Assembly (NCBI GenBank): GCA_963701955.1
Contig: OY969694.1
Location: 434,001 to 498,000, forward strand
Direction of reading: 5' to 3'
From: Bog-473 sp963701955
GTDB lineage: Bacteria; Actinomycetota; Acidimicrobiia; Acidimicrobiales; RAAP-2
Length of the DNA: 64,000 nt
The notes beneath the pieces are model-generated. The model was not told the origin of the DNA and did no database searches. It was given only the letters and a program-made list of their open reading frames with translations. Below, in pieces: positions 52,101-60,958 of this stretch (position 1 is its first letter; every line of letters starts with the position of its first letter). Position numbers and translations under genes: made by a program.

Positions 52101-53354
52101 ATGCGACCGTTCAGAAGGTCCGCCATTGCGTTGGCAGCTGCCATGTGCGTGCCGGGGGTACTCGTCGGGGGATTGGCCACTACGGCGTCGGCGACACCGG
52201 CGCCGCTGACCATCGCCTACATCAGCTCACAGACCGGCGCGGCCGCCTCACAGGACATCGGCACGGTCAAGGTGTTCGAGGCGGCGCTCTCCGCGCAGAA
52301 CGCCAAGGGCGGCGTGAACGGCCACAAGCTCGTACCGCTGGTCATCGACGACCAGACCAGTCCTGCCTCGGCGGCGACCGGGGTACAGCTGGCCATCTCG
52401 AGGGGCGTGATCGGCGTCGTGTCCCAATCGGTCTTTACGGACCAGATCGCCAAGTATCCCCAACAGGCGGGGGTGCCGGTGACCGGTGACAGTTCCACCG
52501 GCACCTCGTGGGGCAGGCAGCCCTACACCAACATGTTCGGGATCGGCTCGAGCGGCAGCGTCGACCCCAAGTACCCGGTCAGCACCCTGTTCGGGAAGCT
52601 GATCAAGCAGTTCAACGGAAAACGGCTGGCCGTCTACGCGCTGAGCATCTCGCCGAGCTCGATCCAGGCCAACTCCAACGAGACGCAGTCGGTCGCCCGC
52701 ATCGATCCCTCGGCCAAGACGGTGGTCGACGACCGATCGGTTGCCTACGGCAGCTCCAACTTCGGGCCCCAGGCGTTGGTCGCCAAGGCGAACAACGTCG
52801 ACGTCGTGTGGTCGAACATGGACGCGTTGTCCAACGTCGGATTGGCCACCGCTTTGCATCAGGCCGGGGTCAAGACCAAGGCCATCTTCTTTCCCTCGGG
52901 CTATAGCTCGGCACTCATCAAATCGCCGTCCTGGGCCAACGTCCAAGGCGACATCTTCGAGGTGGTCTTCCACCCCTTCTACGCTCCTAACGCCGGCACC
53001 AAGCAGATGCAGGCCGCGCTCGAGAAGTACGCCGGATGGTCCAAGAGCGACTTCCCGACGTTCTCCCAGGACCAGGCGTGGATGGGGGCCCAGCTCATGA
53101 TCCAGGGGATCCAGGGGGCGGGGTCCAAACCCACCCACACCAGCGTGATCAAGTCGCTGCGCGCCATCAAGGCCTACAACGGCAACGGGCTCCTGCCCTT
53201 CACCATCAACTACGCCACGCAGTTCGGGAAGATGAGCGGTCCGAACTGCATCTGGCTGACCAAGGCCGCGAAGAACGGCTACGTGCCCATCGGGAAGAGC
53301 CCCGTGTGCGGGAACTACATCCCGGGGACCACGTCGGTGGTGTCCTCCTCCTAG
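52101..53354 (+). CDS. Type I periplasmic solute-binding protein (branched-chain amino acid/amide type)
   Basis: A 417-residue exported protein. Signal peptide at 1-30 (RRSAIALAAAMCVPGVLVGG, cleavage near ASA-TPA), no lipobox at the cleavage point. The mature part starts LTIAYISSQTGAAASQDIGT, the LivK-type pattern, and has two Rossmann-like lobes (LAVYALSISPSSIQANSNET, NNVDVVWSNMDALSNVGLAT). It would bind a small carboxylate or amide for an ABC importer, but no permease or ATPase genes are next to it in the window. The ATG follows GGGGGGAAC. Confidence 0.85.
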   Translation: MRPFRRSAIALAAAMCVPGVLVGGLATTASATPAPLTIAYISSQTGAAASQDIGTVKVFEAALSAQNAKGGVNGHKLVPLVIDDQTSPASAATGVQLAISRGVIGVVSQSVFTDQIAKYPQQAGVPVTGDSSTGTSWGRQPYTNMFGIGSSGSVDPKYPVSTLFGKLIKQFNGKRLAVYALSISPSSIQANSNETQSVARIDPSAKTVVDDRSVAYGSSNFGPQALVAKANNVDVVWSNMDALSNVGLATALHQAGVKTKAIFFPSGYSSALIKSPSWANVQGDIFEVVFHPFYAPNAGTKQMQAALEKYAGWSKSDFPTFSQDQAWMGAQLMIQGIQGAGSKPTHTSVIKSLRAIKAYNGNGLLPFTINYATQFGKMSGPNCIWLTKAAKNGYVPIGKSPVCGNYIPGTTSVVSSS

Positions 53355-53443
53355 GGGCCGGCGCGGGACGGCGAGGTCAGGTCCCTTCGGGGGGGCGACC
53401 TCGTCCGTCCCATCTCCGCTCCAGCCGGGTCGGGTGGTGCTGC

Positions 53444-53959
53444 TCAGGCCCCCGTCGCCCAGGGCACCGGGTCGAAGTCGTAGCGGTGGAAGACGCAGCG
53501 CCGGATCCGCCAGCCATCGGCGGAGCGGGCGTACGTCTCCTCGTGGCCGCCGTAACCACGGAACCACACCGGGCCGTCCGCGCCGGGGACCTTGGTGTAG
53601 TCCGCCATGCTCCAGCGTCCGACCGCCTCGTCCGGGCCGAGAACGGTGATGTCCGGCATGAAGCAATGATGGACGGTGGTGACCGTGTCATCGCCCTGCC
53701 GCAGGAACGAGAGCAGCTCGTCGCGGCCTACCCGGGCGCGGCCGTCGGGTGTTCGGGCGGCCCCGGGTGGCACGAACTGCCGCTCGGGGACGGCATAGAA
53801 GAACTCGAGATCCTCGGTGAAGAGGGCCTCGAATCCGTCCCAGTCCTTGGCGTCGAGCAGACGGAAGTAACGAGCCTTGAGCTGCCTTATCTCCTCAATA
53901 TCGAGGAGCTGTCGCACCGGGTCGAGCGTCACTGTCAGCTCGATCTCGTCGGGGATCAC
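53444..53959 (-). CDS. SnoaL-like (NTF2-fold) protein
   Basis: A 171-residue NTF2-like protein. LLDIEEIRQLKARYFRLLDA is the N-terminal helix, DWDGFEALFTEDLEFFY and VGRWSMADYTKVPG the cone-shaped sheet, and WRIRRCVFHRYDFDPVPW the end. Such proteins act as dehydratases, isomerases or hydroxylases of cyclic compounds. The start GTG at 53959 reads VIPDEIELTV; an ATG at 54040 would overlap the thiolase-like gene. It is last in the thiolase/DUF35 group, which supports a role in sterol-like or aromatic ring metabolism. Confidence 0.82.
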   Translation of the reverse strand: MIPDEIELTVTLDPVRQLLDIEEIRQLKARYFRLLDAKDWDGFEALFTEDLEFFYAVPERQFVPPGAARTPDGRARVGRDELLSFLRQGDDTVTTVHHCFMPDITVLGPDEAVGRWSMADYTKVPGADGPVWFRGYGGHEETYARSADGWRIRRCVFHRYDFDPVPWATGA

Positions 53960-54008
53960 TCGGTCGTCGCGGACCAGCGACGAGCGGGCCTGGGCAACAG
54001 AAGGGCGA

Positions 54009-55154
54009 TCAGCGGGAGAGGATCGACACTCCGGCGACACCGGGCGCCCCGTAGAGCTGGGCGTAACCCACCTTCGGGTTGTTGGGTACCTGTCGGTCGC
54101 CCGCGGTGCCCCGGAGCTGGTTGACCAGTTCGAAGACCTGGCGCAGTCCGGATGCCCCGATGGGCTCGCCGTTGGCGATGAGTCCGCCGTCGGTGTTCAC
54201 GGGAAGGCGGCCGGTGATCTCGGTCTCGCCGGACTCGAGCATCATGGTCTGCTCCCCGTCCTTGCAGAGGCCGTTCTCGGCCATGTGCATGATCTCGGCC
54301 CCGGCCTCGGTGTCCTGGAGCTGGGCGATGTCGACGTCCTCAGGACCGATTCCGGCGATCTCGTAGGCGGCCCGGGAGGCGTCGACCGTCGGGCCCTCGA
54401 TCCGGTCGACCGGCACGGACGGGCTCAGGACCTCGAAGGCGCCCAGGCGGCGTGTCCGCACCACGCTTGCCTTCAGGTAGATCGGCGTCTCGGTGAACTC
54501 ACGGGCCCGGTCGGCCCGGCAGAGGACGACGGCGGCCGCGCCCTCGTCGGGGGCGCAGTACATGTACTGGCGGAGCGGGTAGTTCAGGTAGGGCGACTCG
54601 AGGATCTGGTCCTCGGTCAGGGGCTTGCGGCGGAATGCGTTGGGATTCTTCGAACCGTTGCGGAAATTCTTCGCCGCCACCTTGGCCAGCGTCCGCTCGT
54701 CGATGTCGAAGTCGTGCATGTATCGGTGGATCTTCATGGCGAAGTACAGCGTGGTGAGGAAGTAGCCCGATTCGCCGTACCACGCAGGCAGGCCCACGCC
54801 CTCGGGGTCACCGGTGAAGGCGCCGGCCGGGTGCTTGTCGAGGCCCACAGCCATGGCGATGTCTGCCTTCCCGTAGCGGATGGCGTCCGCCGTCATGGAG
54901 AGGGCGGTGGCCGCGGTGGCGCATCCATTGCCCACGTTGTGGAACGGGATACCGGTCATGCCCACGCGGTTCACGACGGCATCGGCGCAGCCGACCCCGG
55001 AGCTCCCGGCGATGGCGATCTGGATGTCCTCCCAGTGGAGCCCCGAGTCGCGCAGCGCGCTGTGGATGGCGTCCGCTCCCATGTCGATTGCGGTCTTTCC
55101 GGGGAACCGCCCGAACGGGTGCAGCCCTACGCCAACAATGGCGACGTCTTCCAT
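54009..55154 (-). CDS. Thiolase-like protein (lipid-transfer/Ltp2 type)
   Basis: A 381-residue thiolase-fold protein. MEDVAIVGVGLHPFGRFPGK opens the fold. The nucleophile-like Cys is in FHNVGNGCATAATALSMTA (about 88). ADGA-type motifs and NTDGGLIANGEPIGASGLRQ follow. At the C-terminus, where thiolases have C-x-G, this protein has LYGAPGVAGVSILSR, without the second catalytic Cys. That and the DUF35 partner gene just upstream recall Ltp2-type aldolases of sterol side-chain degradation rather than true thiolases. The activity is an inference. Confidence 0.85.
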   Translation of the reverse strand: MEDVAIVGVGLHPFGRFPGKTAIDMGADAIHSALRDSGLHWEDIQIAIAGSSGVGCADAVVNRVGMTGIPFHNVGNGCATAATALSMTADAIRYGKADIAMAVGLDKHPAGAFTGDPEGVGLPAWYGESGYFLTTLYFAMKIHRYMHDFDIDERTLAKVAAKNFRNGSKNPNAFRRKPLTEDQILESPYLNYPLRQYMYCAPDEGAAAVVLCRADRAREFTETPIYLKASVVRTRRLGAFEVLSPSVPVDRIEGPTVDASRAAYEIAGIGPEDVDIAQLQDTEAGAEIMHMAENGLCKDGEQTMMLESGETEITGRLPVNTDGGLIANGEPIGASGLRQVFELVNQLRGTAGDRQVPNNPKVGYAQLYGAPGVAGVSILSR

Positions 55155-55181
55155 GTGTCGTCCCTCCTGCGATCAGTACTT

Positions 55182-55610
55182 CTACGAGCCGACGGGTGCG
55201 AACGCGAAGTTGACGAGTTCGTTTCCTTCTTCGTCCGTCCCGAACGGGATCAGCTTCAGCTCCATCTCCATGCCGATGCGCAGCTTGGCCGGGTCGCTCT
55301 CGGTCAGGCGCAACTCCACGCGAATGGCATCGCCGAGCTCGATGTACCCGACCCCGTACGGCTCCCACTCCTTGTCGGGATCCTCAGGCCCGATGTACGG
55401 GGCCTTGGGTCGGAACTCCTGGGTCGTGAAGACCCACAGCGTCCCCCTGGGCTCGAGCAGCACATCTTCCATGTCCTCGGAGGGGCACCCGGCACACGAA
55501 ATCTGCTTCGGGAAAGTCGTCAAGCCGCATTTCGTGCAACGCGATCCGATGAGTCGCGGGTCGTCGGACGGCCACGTGAAGAGCCCTTCGGCAAGTGGTT
55601 TCTGCGTCAT
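55182..55610 (-). CDS. DUF35 OB-fold/zinc-ribbon protein
   Basis: A 142-residue protein. A rubredoxin-like zinc ribbon (SRCTKCGLTTFPKQISCAGC, two CxxC pairs, about 24-45) is followed by an OB fold (VFTTQEFRPKAPY, YGVGYIELGDAIRVELRL). DUF35 proteins partner thiolase-like or MaoC-like enzymes and bind acyl-CoA. The thiolase-like gene follows after 27 bp on the same strand, so a complex is likely. The start ATG at 55610 fits the family; the longer frame upstream is not conserved. Confidence 0.88.
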   Translation of the reverse strand: MTQKPLAEGLFTWPSDDPRLIGSRCTKCGLTTFPKQISCAGCPSEDMEDVLLEPRGTLWVFTTQEFRPKAPYIGPEDPDKEWEPYGVGYIELGDAIRVELRLTESDPAKLRIGMEMELKLIPFGTDEEGNELVNFAFAPVGS

Positions 55611-55730
55611 GGATCGCAGGATACCGCCGAGCAGGGGCCGCGCGCCCATTGGACCCGCCGTCGGGCCGGCTCTTCGCCGCCGGCCCGGGTCAGGGATCGC
55701 GTCCCAGACCTTGCCCGGACCCGACGGATC

Positions 55731-55810
55731 CCGGTCAGCCCTGCCCGCTCAGCCTGGCCCGTCAGCCTGGACCCGCTCAGCCTGGACCCGTCAGCCTGGC
55801 CCGGTCAGCC
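55731..55810. repeat. Minisatellite of six CCGTCAGCCTGG-type units
   Basis: Six imperfect 13-15 base copies of the form CCCGCTCAGCCTGGA in alternating variants, between the DUF35 gene and the convergent end of the DsbA-like gene. Confidence 0.8.
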
Positions 55811-56408
55811 GGGAAGGACGGTGTGCTTGAACTCGTTGAGCTCGGGCCACCCGGTGAGCAGGTCGAGCGCCCGCTCGATGGTCGACACGGCAACGTCCGT
55901 GTCGCCCCGGGGTCGATGCATGAAGCGGACGAAGACCGCGTCGGCCGTGGTGATGAAGGTCGGGACGCCGAAGACGTGGAAGCGCTCGACGGAGTCGGAG
56001 TGCTCGGCCCGCAGGACGTCGAGGGGCCAGCCGGCGTCCACCTCGGCCACCACGCCGGTGCCGTCCACGCCGGCCTCGTCGAGCACCTTCACCAGGACGG
56101 AGCGCTCGCGCAGGTCGAGCGAGTGGTCGTGGCGGGCGGCGAAGAGGGCGCCATGGACATCGAGGAAATACCCGGGCATGCGGTCGCGCACGACCACGCC
56201 GGCCAGGTTCGCCGTCAGCGCCGGGTAGCGCTCGGGCTCGTCCCACACCGGGGTGCCGCCCTCTTCGACGTGCGCCTGGTCGAGCGAGAAGACGCGGAAC
56301 GTGACGTCCCAGTCGGCACCGCCCTGCAGGCCCGTGACCACGTGTTCGTGTGCATTGCGCGGCGAACGGGCAGCGGTAGTCCCAGGTCACCGAGAACGAT
56401 CTCTTCAT
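55805..56408 (-). CDS. DsbA-family protein (FrnE/mycothiol-dependent type), frameshifted
   Basis: About 200 residues after removing one extra base at about 56359-56364. MKRSFSVTWDYRCPFA (first frame) continues as RNAHEHVVTGLQGGADWD in the next. The active site is CPFA, with only the first Cys, as in mycothiol-dependent nitroreductase-like or isomerase-like DsbA relatives. The C-terminal thioredoxin half contains RFHVFGVPTFITTADAVFVR (cis-Pro in GVPTF). It has no signal peptide, so it is cytosolic. The frame break is the only defect and is probably a sequence error. Confidence 0.82.
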
Positions 56409-56459
56409 GAGGTCGAGGTTACGGGTTCGTGCGCCGAGCCACGCGGCCGCCGAGCGCCG

Positions 56460-58760
56460 TCACGAACCGGCCATGGCGACCACCGGGCGGTTGAGGGCCC
56501 GCCCGCCCATCGATCCGAAGAACGGTGCGTTGTAGCTGAAGATGCCGCCGTCGGAGGCCACGAAGCGGTAGCCCGAGCCGTCCCGCTTGGCCTCCATCCC
56601 GACGATCGGCGCGTTGAGGCGGATGCTCCCGGTCGACCCGTAGAAGGGGGCCCCGAAGGAGAAGATCCCGCCGTCGCTCGCCACCTCCCAGTAGCCCCCT
56701 GTCTGGGGATCGCCGGCCATGCCCACGATGGGGGAGTTGAGCGGGCGCCCGCCCATGGAGCCGGCGAAGCCGGCATCGCCGTACGAGAAGATGCCGCCGT
56801 CGGAGGCCACCAGCCAGTAACCGTGGCCGCCGCGGGTCGCGGCCATGCCGACGATGGGCCGGGCCAGGTGGATGTTCCCGGCGCTTCCGTAGAAGCCCGC
56901 GTCGCCGAAGGAGAAGATGCCGCCGTCGGAGGCCACGAGCCAGTAACCGCGGCCGTCGGGCGTCGCCGCCATGCCCACGATGGGCGCGTTGAGGGGCTTG
57001 CCCCCCATGGAGCCGAAGAAGCTCGCGTTGCCGAAGGAGAAGATCCCGCCGTCGGAGGCCACCTCCCAGTAGCCGCCGCCGTCGGGTGTCAGCGCAGTGG
57101 CCACCACGGGCTGGTTGAGGTGGATGCTGCCCGTCGATCCGCAGAACGGGATGTTCCCGTAGTTGAAGATCCCGCCGTCGGTGGCCGAGAGGATGTAACC
57201 GTTGGGCGCGCCGGCGGGCGCGTTGCATGGCACCTCGAGCGGTGCGGGCGGCGGGGTGCCGGCGTCACCGGTCAGCTGGGGGTCGTGGTGGAACTCGGGC
57301 CACGCACCTTTCTCGTTGACGCTCGAGCCCGTGCCTGCGGTGTTGTCGATCTCCCAGTGCGTGATCACGCTGACAAGGTTGCCCCCGACCACGGCGTAGC
57401 CCGCTCCCGTGATGCCGATGTGGCCGTTGGGGTCGCTGGTCACGAGGGGCGAGTTCTGGAAGCCGTCGTTGGGTGCGAGCGTCGCCACCTGGGTGCCCGA
57501 CTGCCCGTCGAAGATGTCGATCCCGTTGGTCGTCGGGACGATCACGTCCTGGTAGCCGCGCCCGGTGAGGTCGGCGGTCACCGCGGATCCCATGACGGCG
57601 CCGGTGGTCGGCCTGGACCAGATCGCGGCTCCGTTGGTGCCGTTGAGGACGTAGATGGTGTTGGCGCTCGTGCCTTCCACCACGTCGAGCTGACCGTTGC
57701 CCTGCACGTTCGCCAGGGCGGGGGAGTCGGCGGTCACCCCGTTGAGGACGTCGCTCCACGCCAGCCCGCAGCCCGTGGTGAGAGCGAAGATCTTGTTCGA
57801 GTCCGAGGCACCCGGGTAGTAGCTGCCGTCGCCGATGGCGATGCCAACCCCGCCGCCGGCGAGGAACTGGCCCACGGCGGGGGAGGACCGGTCGATGTTC
57901 TGGTTGGTGTCGTACTGGCACAGGACGCCACCGGCCGGGCTCGAGGAGCCCGCGTTGCCGGCGCTCGAGAGGATGCGGACGTGCCCGCCGTTCCCGTAGG
58001 TCTGGCCGTAGGCGAGGCCGGCCGTCGAATCGCCGCCGCTCACGATCTCGCTGCCTCCGTCGGAGTACAGGTCGGCCACGGCAGCCGTGGAGAAGACCGA
58101 GTCACCCTGGAACCAGGGGAACCCGCCCAGCATGGCTCCGTTGCCCGCGCTCAGGGCATCGGTGTTCTGGCCGAGGGAGCCGGCCTCGATGCCGTAGCCG
58201 TACCCATAGGAGCCGACGGTGAGCGAGGCGGCCACGGCGGAGTGGGCCGCGGGGTCGGTCGGCGGGTTCGATTCCTGGACGAACCACTGGTCCCCGGCTC
58301 CCGGAGAGATGGCCTGGTAGCCCCCGGAGTTCGGGGTGGCCGCGTTGCCGCTGCCGACGAAGACGGAGTCGAGCCCGAAGATGTTGATGGGTGCGACCGA
58401 GGGCGAGGAGTCGACCGGTGCACCCGCGTTGTACGGCCAACCGCCCACCGAGGAGCCATCGGCCAGGTGGAGGGCGTAGACCCAACCCTGGCGATCGCCG
58501 AAGACCGCGGCGGGCTTCCCGTCGAGATTGGCGACGGTGGGTGAGGACAGCGCGACCGGGTTGCCCGGGTCGTTGAGGGTGACGCTCCATGTCTGGTTCG
58601 CCGCGAAGCCCGCTGTGTGCGCGATCTCATCGGCACCGGCCCCGCCCCCCGGTGTCGCCACGAACGCGATGGTCACGACCAGGGCGGCCCCAACCGCGTT
58701 GACCAGGGTTGCACTGCGGCGGTCCCTCGCGGCGGACGGATATGCGGCGCGACGTATCAC
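56460..58760 (-). CDS. Large exported beta-propeller protein with six tandem GGIFSFG repeats
   Basis: About 766 residues. The GTG at 58760 is chosen for its ribosome site (GAGAGGA); an ATG at 58787 is possible. Signal sequence at about 15-45 (VNAVGAALVVTIAFVATPGG). Residues 60-490 hold FG-GAP-like propeller units (SSPTVANLDGKPAAVFGDRQ, NIDRSSPAVGQFLAGGGVGI). The C-terminal 260 residues are six 42-residue repeats of the type GYWLVASDGGIFSFGDAGFY with a following IVGMAATPDGR. This repeat is very common in Acidimicrobiia exported proteins. Probably a surface-exposed binding or adhesion protein; the ligand is unknown. Confidence 0.85.
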   Translation of the reverse strand: MIRRAAYPSAARDRRSATLVNAVGAALVVTIAFVATPGGGAGADEIAHTAGFAANQTWSVTLNDPGNPVALSSPTVANLDGKPAAVFGDRQGWVYALHLADGSSVGGWPYNAGAPVDSSPSVAPINIFGLDSVFVGSGNAATPNSGGYQAISPGAGDQWFVQESNPPTDPAAHSAVAASLTVGSYGYGYGIEAGSLGQNTDALSAGNGAMLGGFPWFQGDSVFSTAAVADLYSDGGSEIVSGGDSTAGLAYGQTYGNGGHVRILSSAGNAGSSSPAGGVLCQYDTNQNIDRSSPAVGQFLAGGGVGIAIGDGSYYPGASDSNKIFALTTGCGLAWSDVLNGVTADSPALANVQGNGQLDVVEGTSANTIYVLNGTNGAAIWSRPTTGAVMGSAVTADLTGRGYQDVIVPTTNGIDIFDGQSGTQVATLAPNDGFQNSPLVTSDPNGHIGITGAGYAVVGGNLVSVITHWEIDNTAGTGSSVNEKGAWPEFHHDPQLTGDAGTPPPAPLEVPCNAPAGAPNGYILSATDGGIFNYGNIPFCGSTGSIHLNQPVVATALTPDGGGYWEVASDGGIFSFGNASFFGSMGGKPLNAPIVGMAATPDGRGYWLVASDGGIFSFGDAGFYGSAGNIHLARPIVGMAATRGGHGYWLVASDGGIFSYGDAGFAGSMGGRPLNSPIVGMAGDPQTGGYWEVASDGGIFSFGAPFYGSTGSIRLNAPIVGMEAKRDGSGYRFVASDGGIFSYNAPFFGSMGGRALNRPVVAMAGS

Positions 58761-58954
58761 GTGAGTCCTCTCGGATCGGGCAGGCATGGGAGCGGGTGCG
58801 GCCCGTCGGCGCACGTGTGTCAATTCTGAGGTCGCCGGGTCTCAACTCGGTCGCTTCCCGGTTGCGATCCGGGAGTGCATGAAGCCGACCGGGCGGTTCT
58901 GCCGCCTACGATTCTGGCGGTGGCCGACTCAGTGACCTTGCGGCTGACGCTCTA

Positions 58955-60550
58955 ATGGGCCGTCGAATCAGGTGGCTGGGCGTCGTGCTGGTGGCCTGCC
59001 TGGGTCTCGTCGTGGCGCAGCTGGTGAACATCCAGCTGGTGAAGGCGAAGCAGCTCCGGAATGCGCCGAACAACCCTCGTGTGGCCTCGCAGAGGTACGT
59101 GAATCCGAGGGGCGAGATCCTGGCGGCCGACGGCACGGTCCTGGCCGAGTCCGTCCCCACGCCGGCGGGCACCAAGGCCTCCACGGGATACGGCTACAGC
59201 GACGTCCGTCGGTATCCGCAAGGGACGTTGTACGCCGGGATCACTGGATACGACTCGGCGTTGTACTACGGCACGGCGGGGATCGAGGAGGAATACGACT
59301 CCTACCTCGGACCGCACGAGTCGCCGCCGCAGACGCTCAGCCAACTGCTGTTCCGCGAGAAGACTCCGGTCATCACCGACAACGTCACGCTGACCGTCGA
59401 GCCCGCGCTCCAACAGGCGGCGTGGAACGCGCTGACGACGCTCCCTCCCGGAGCCAACAAGGACGGCGCCGTGGTGGTACTCGACCCCAAGACCGGGGCG
59501 GTGCTGGCCATGGTCTCCAACCCGAGCTTCGACCCCAACGCGCTGGTCAACCCGGCCTTGTCGGCCGAACAGCTCGCGCACTACAGCTACGTGCAGAAGG
59601 ACCACGAGGGCTACTACCCGTTGCGCCCGATCGCCACCGGCGAGGTGTTCTTCCCCGGATCGACCATGAAGGTGGTGACGTCCACCGCGGCGTACAACCT
59701 CAAGCCGTCTCTGGCGGGTTTCAACTACCCGGTCCAGCAATGCCAGACGTTCCCCGACTCCAACAAGCCCCTGTGCGACGAGAGCGGGCCGTGCGGCGGC
59801 ACGATGACCCAGATGCTCCCCTTCTCGTGCGACCCGGGTTACGGCGAGCTCGGCGTCCAAGAGGGGGTGTCGACACTGCGCCAGCAGGCCGAGCTCTTCG
59901 GCATCGACTCGGTGCCCGGGATCGACCTGCCGAGCAACGCGGAGCAGCCGGTCGGTGGTGTCGTCACCTCCCGTCTGGCCAACCTGGCCTCCAACGCGCA
60001 GGCGTTCCAGGCCTACGCGGCGATCGGCCAGACCGTGATCCAGGACACGGCGTTGCAGAACGCCATGGTCGCCGCGGGCATCGCCCACGGCGGGGTCGTG
60101 ATGACCCCCCACCTCATGTCGACGATCCACGACTCGCAGGGAGCCCTCGTGCGGAGCGCCACGCCGACCGCCATGCCGCGCGCCGCGTCGGCGCAGGCGG
60201 CGCAGTCGGTGACCGCCCTCATGGAGAGCGTGACCCAGCCGGGAGGGACCGCGGCCGGGGTGGGGTTCCCGTCGTACCTTTGTGCAGCCGTCAAGACCGG
60301 GACGGCGCAGACGGGAGCGGAGCTCGGGGTCAACCACGACTGGATGATCGGCTTCGCCCCGGCGAACAATCCCCAGATCGCCGTGGCCGTGGTCGTACCC
60401 GACCAGAACATCGCGTCCGACGGCGCCGGGGTGGCCGGTCCGATCATGAAGGCCGTCATGGAGGCGGCACTCCCTGCCGGCTCCGTCCAGCAGCCCTGTT
60501 CGGTGGCCGCGCCGCCCCTGTCCGCCTACGGACCGCAGGCGAGCAGCTGA
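58955..60550 (+). CDS. Penicillin-binding protein (class B transpeptidase, PbpA/FtsI-like)
   Basis: A 531-residue peptidoglycan transpeptidase anchored by one N-terminal helix (LGVVLVACLGLVVAQLVNIQ). The dimerisation domain is short (RVASQRYVNPRGEILAADGT). Active-site serine and lysine in FFPGSTMKVVTS (SxxK), third motif in CAAVKTGTAQTG (KTG). The middle motif, usually SxN, appears as SCD in LPFSCDPGYGELG. It cross-links cell-wall peptides outside the membrane. It is longer than needed for a PbpA by an inserted cysteine-containing loop (CQTFPDSNKPLCDESGPCGG). Monocistronic. Confidence 0.9.
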   Translation: MGRRIRWLGVVLVACLGLVVAQLVNIQLVKAKQLRNAPNNPRVASQRYVNPRGEILAADGTVLAESVPTPAGTKASTGYGYSDVRRYPQGTLYAGITGYDSALYYGTAGIEEEYDSYLGPHESPPQTLSQLLFREKTPVITDNVTLTVEPALQQAAWNALTTLPPGANKDGAVVVLDPKTGAVLAMVSNPSFDPNALVNPALSAEQLAHYSYVQKDHEGYYPLRPIATGEVFFPGSTMKVVTSTAAYNLKPSLAGFNYPVQQCQTFPDSNKPLCDESGPCGGTMTQMLPFSCDPGYGELGVQEGVSTLRQQAELFGIDSVPGIDLPSNAEQPVGGVVTSRLANLASNAQAFQAYAAIGQTVIQDTALQNAMVAAGIAHGGVVMTPHLMSTIHDSQGALVRSATPTAMPRAASAQAAQSVTALMESVTQPGGTAAGVGFPSYLCAAVKTGTAQTGAELGVNHDWMIGFAPANNPQIAVAVVVPDQNIASDGAGVAGPIMKAVMEAALPAGSVQQPCSVAAPPLSAYGPQASS

Positions 60551-60609
60551 TCCGCACCATCATCTGGCGTCGTTCGCTCGTCGCGGCGTGCACTCGCATG
60601 CTCTGCGGA

Positions 60610-60624
60610 TACGCTTATATGCGT
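60610..60624 (+). promoter_or_regulatory. arsR-type promoter/operator: TACGCT box within ACGC-N6-GCGT repeat
   Basis: TACGCT (60610-60615) ends 7 nt before the GTG at 60623, a leaderless -10. ACGC (60611-60614) and GCGT (60621-60624) form an inverted repeat spanning the -10 and the start codon, the place where an ArsR-type repressor would block its own operon. Confidence 0.55.
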
Positions 60625-60958
60625 GTCTACGCAGTCAGTTGAGGGGGTCGGTCCGAAGACCCCGGCGGGAGATGAATTCCGCTCCGCCGTGGACATGCTC
60701 AAGCTGCTCGGTGACGAGACCCGCCTGCGAGTGATCTGGGCCCTCCTCGAGGGCGAGCACTCTGTCAACGACCTGGCCGAGCTGGTCGGAGCGCACCCCG
60801 CCGCGGTGTCCCAGCATCTGGCCAAGCTCAGGCTGGCCCGGTTGGTCCGCTCCCGCCGGGAGGGGACCCGCGTCTTCTATCTGGTCGATGACGCCCACGT
60901 GCGGCGGCTGGTCGAGGAGGTGTTGACGCACGCCGACCACGTGACGACCCATGAGTGA
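60623..60958 (+). CDS. ArsR/SmtB-family metal-sensing repressor
   Basis: A 111-residue winged-helix repressor. MLKLLGDETRLRVIWALLEG and GAHPAAVSQHLAKLRLARLV form the HTH, and VFYLVDDAHVRRLVEEVL the wing and last helix. The C-terminal DAHVRRLVEEVLTHADH fits the alpha-5 site of zinc, cobalt or nickel sensors (DxH-x10-HxxH). It overlaps the downstream exporter by 8 bp. Together they are a metal-induced efflux operon, most probably for zinc. Confidence 0.88.
   Translation: MSTQSVEGVGPKTPAGDEFRSAVDMLKLLGDETRLRVIWALLEGEHSVNDLAELVGAHPAAVSQHLAKLRLARLVRSRREGTRVFYLVDDAHVRRLVEEVLTHADHVTTHE

Noticed and set aside
56460..57240. CRISPR-like regular repeats
   Set aside because: The periodicity is 126 bp, in frame, encoding 42-residue protein repeats. 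There are no short identical repeats with unique spacers.
56253..58544. A 763-residue plus-strand open frame opposite the repeat protein
   Set aside because: High GC leaves opposite frames open. The composition (Gly, Val, Arg, Ala, His) is not protein-like and the minus strand has clear domains and repeats. The same holds for long frames at 53877-56228 (+) and 20419-22698 (+).
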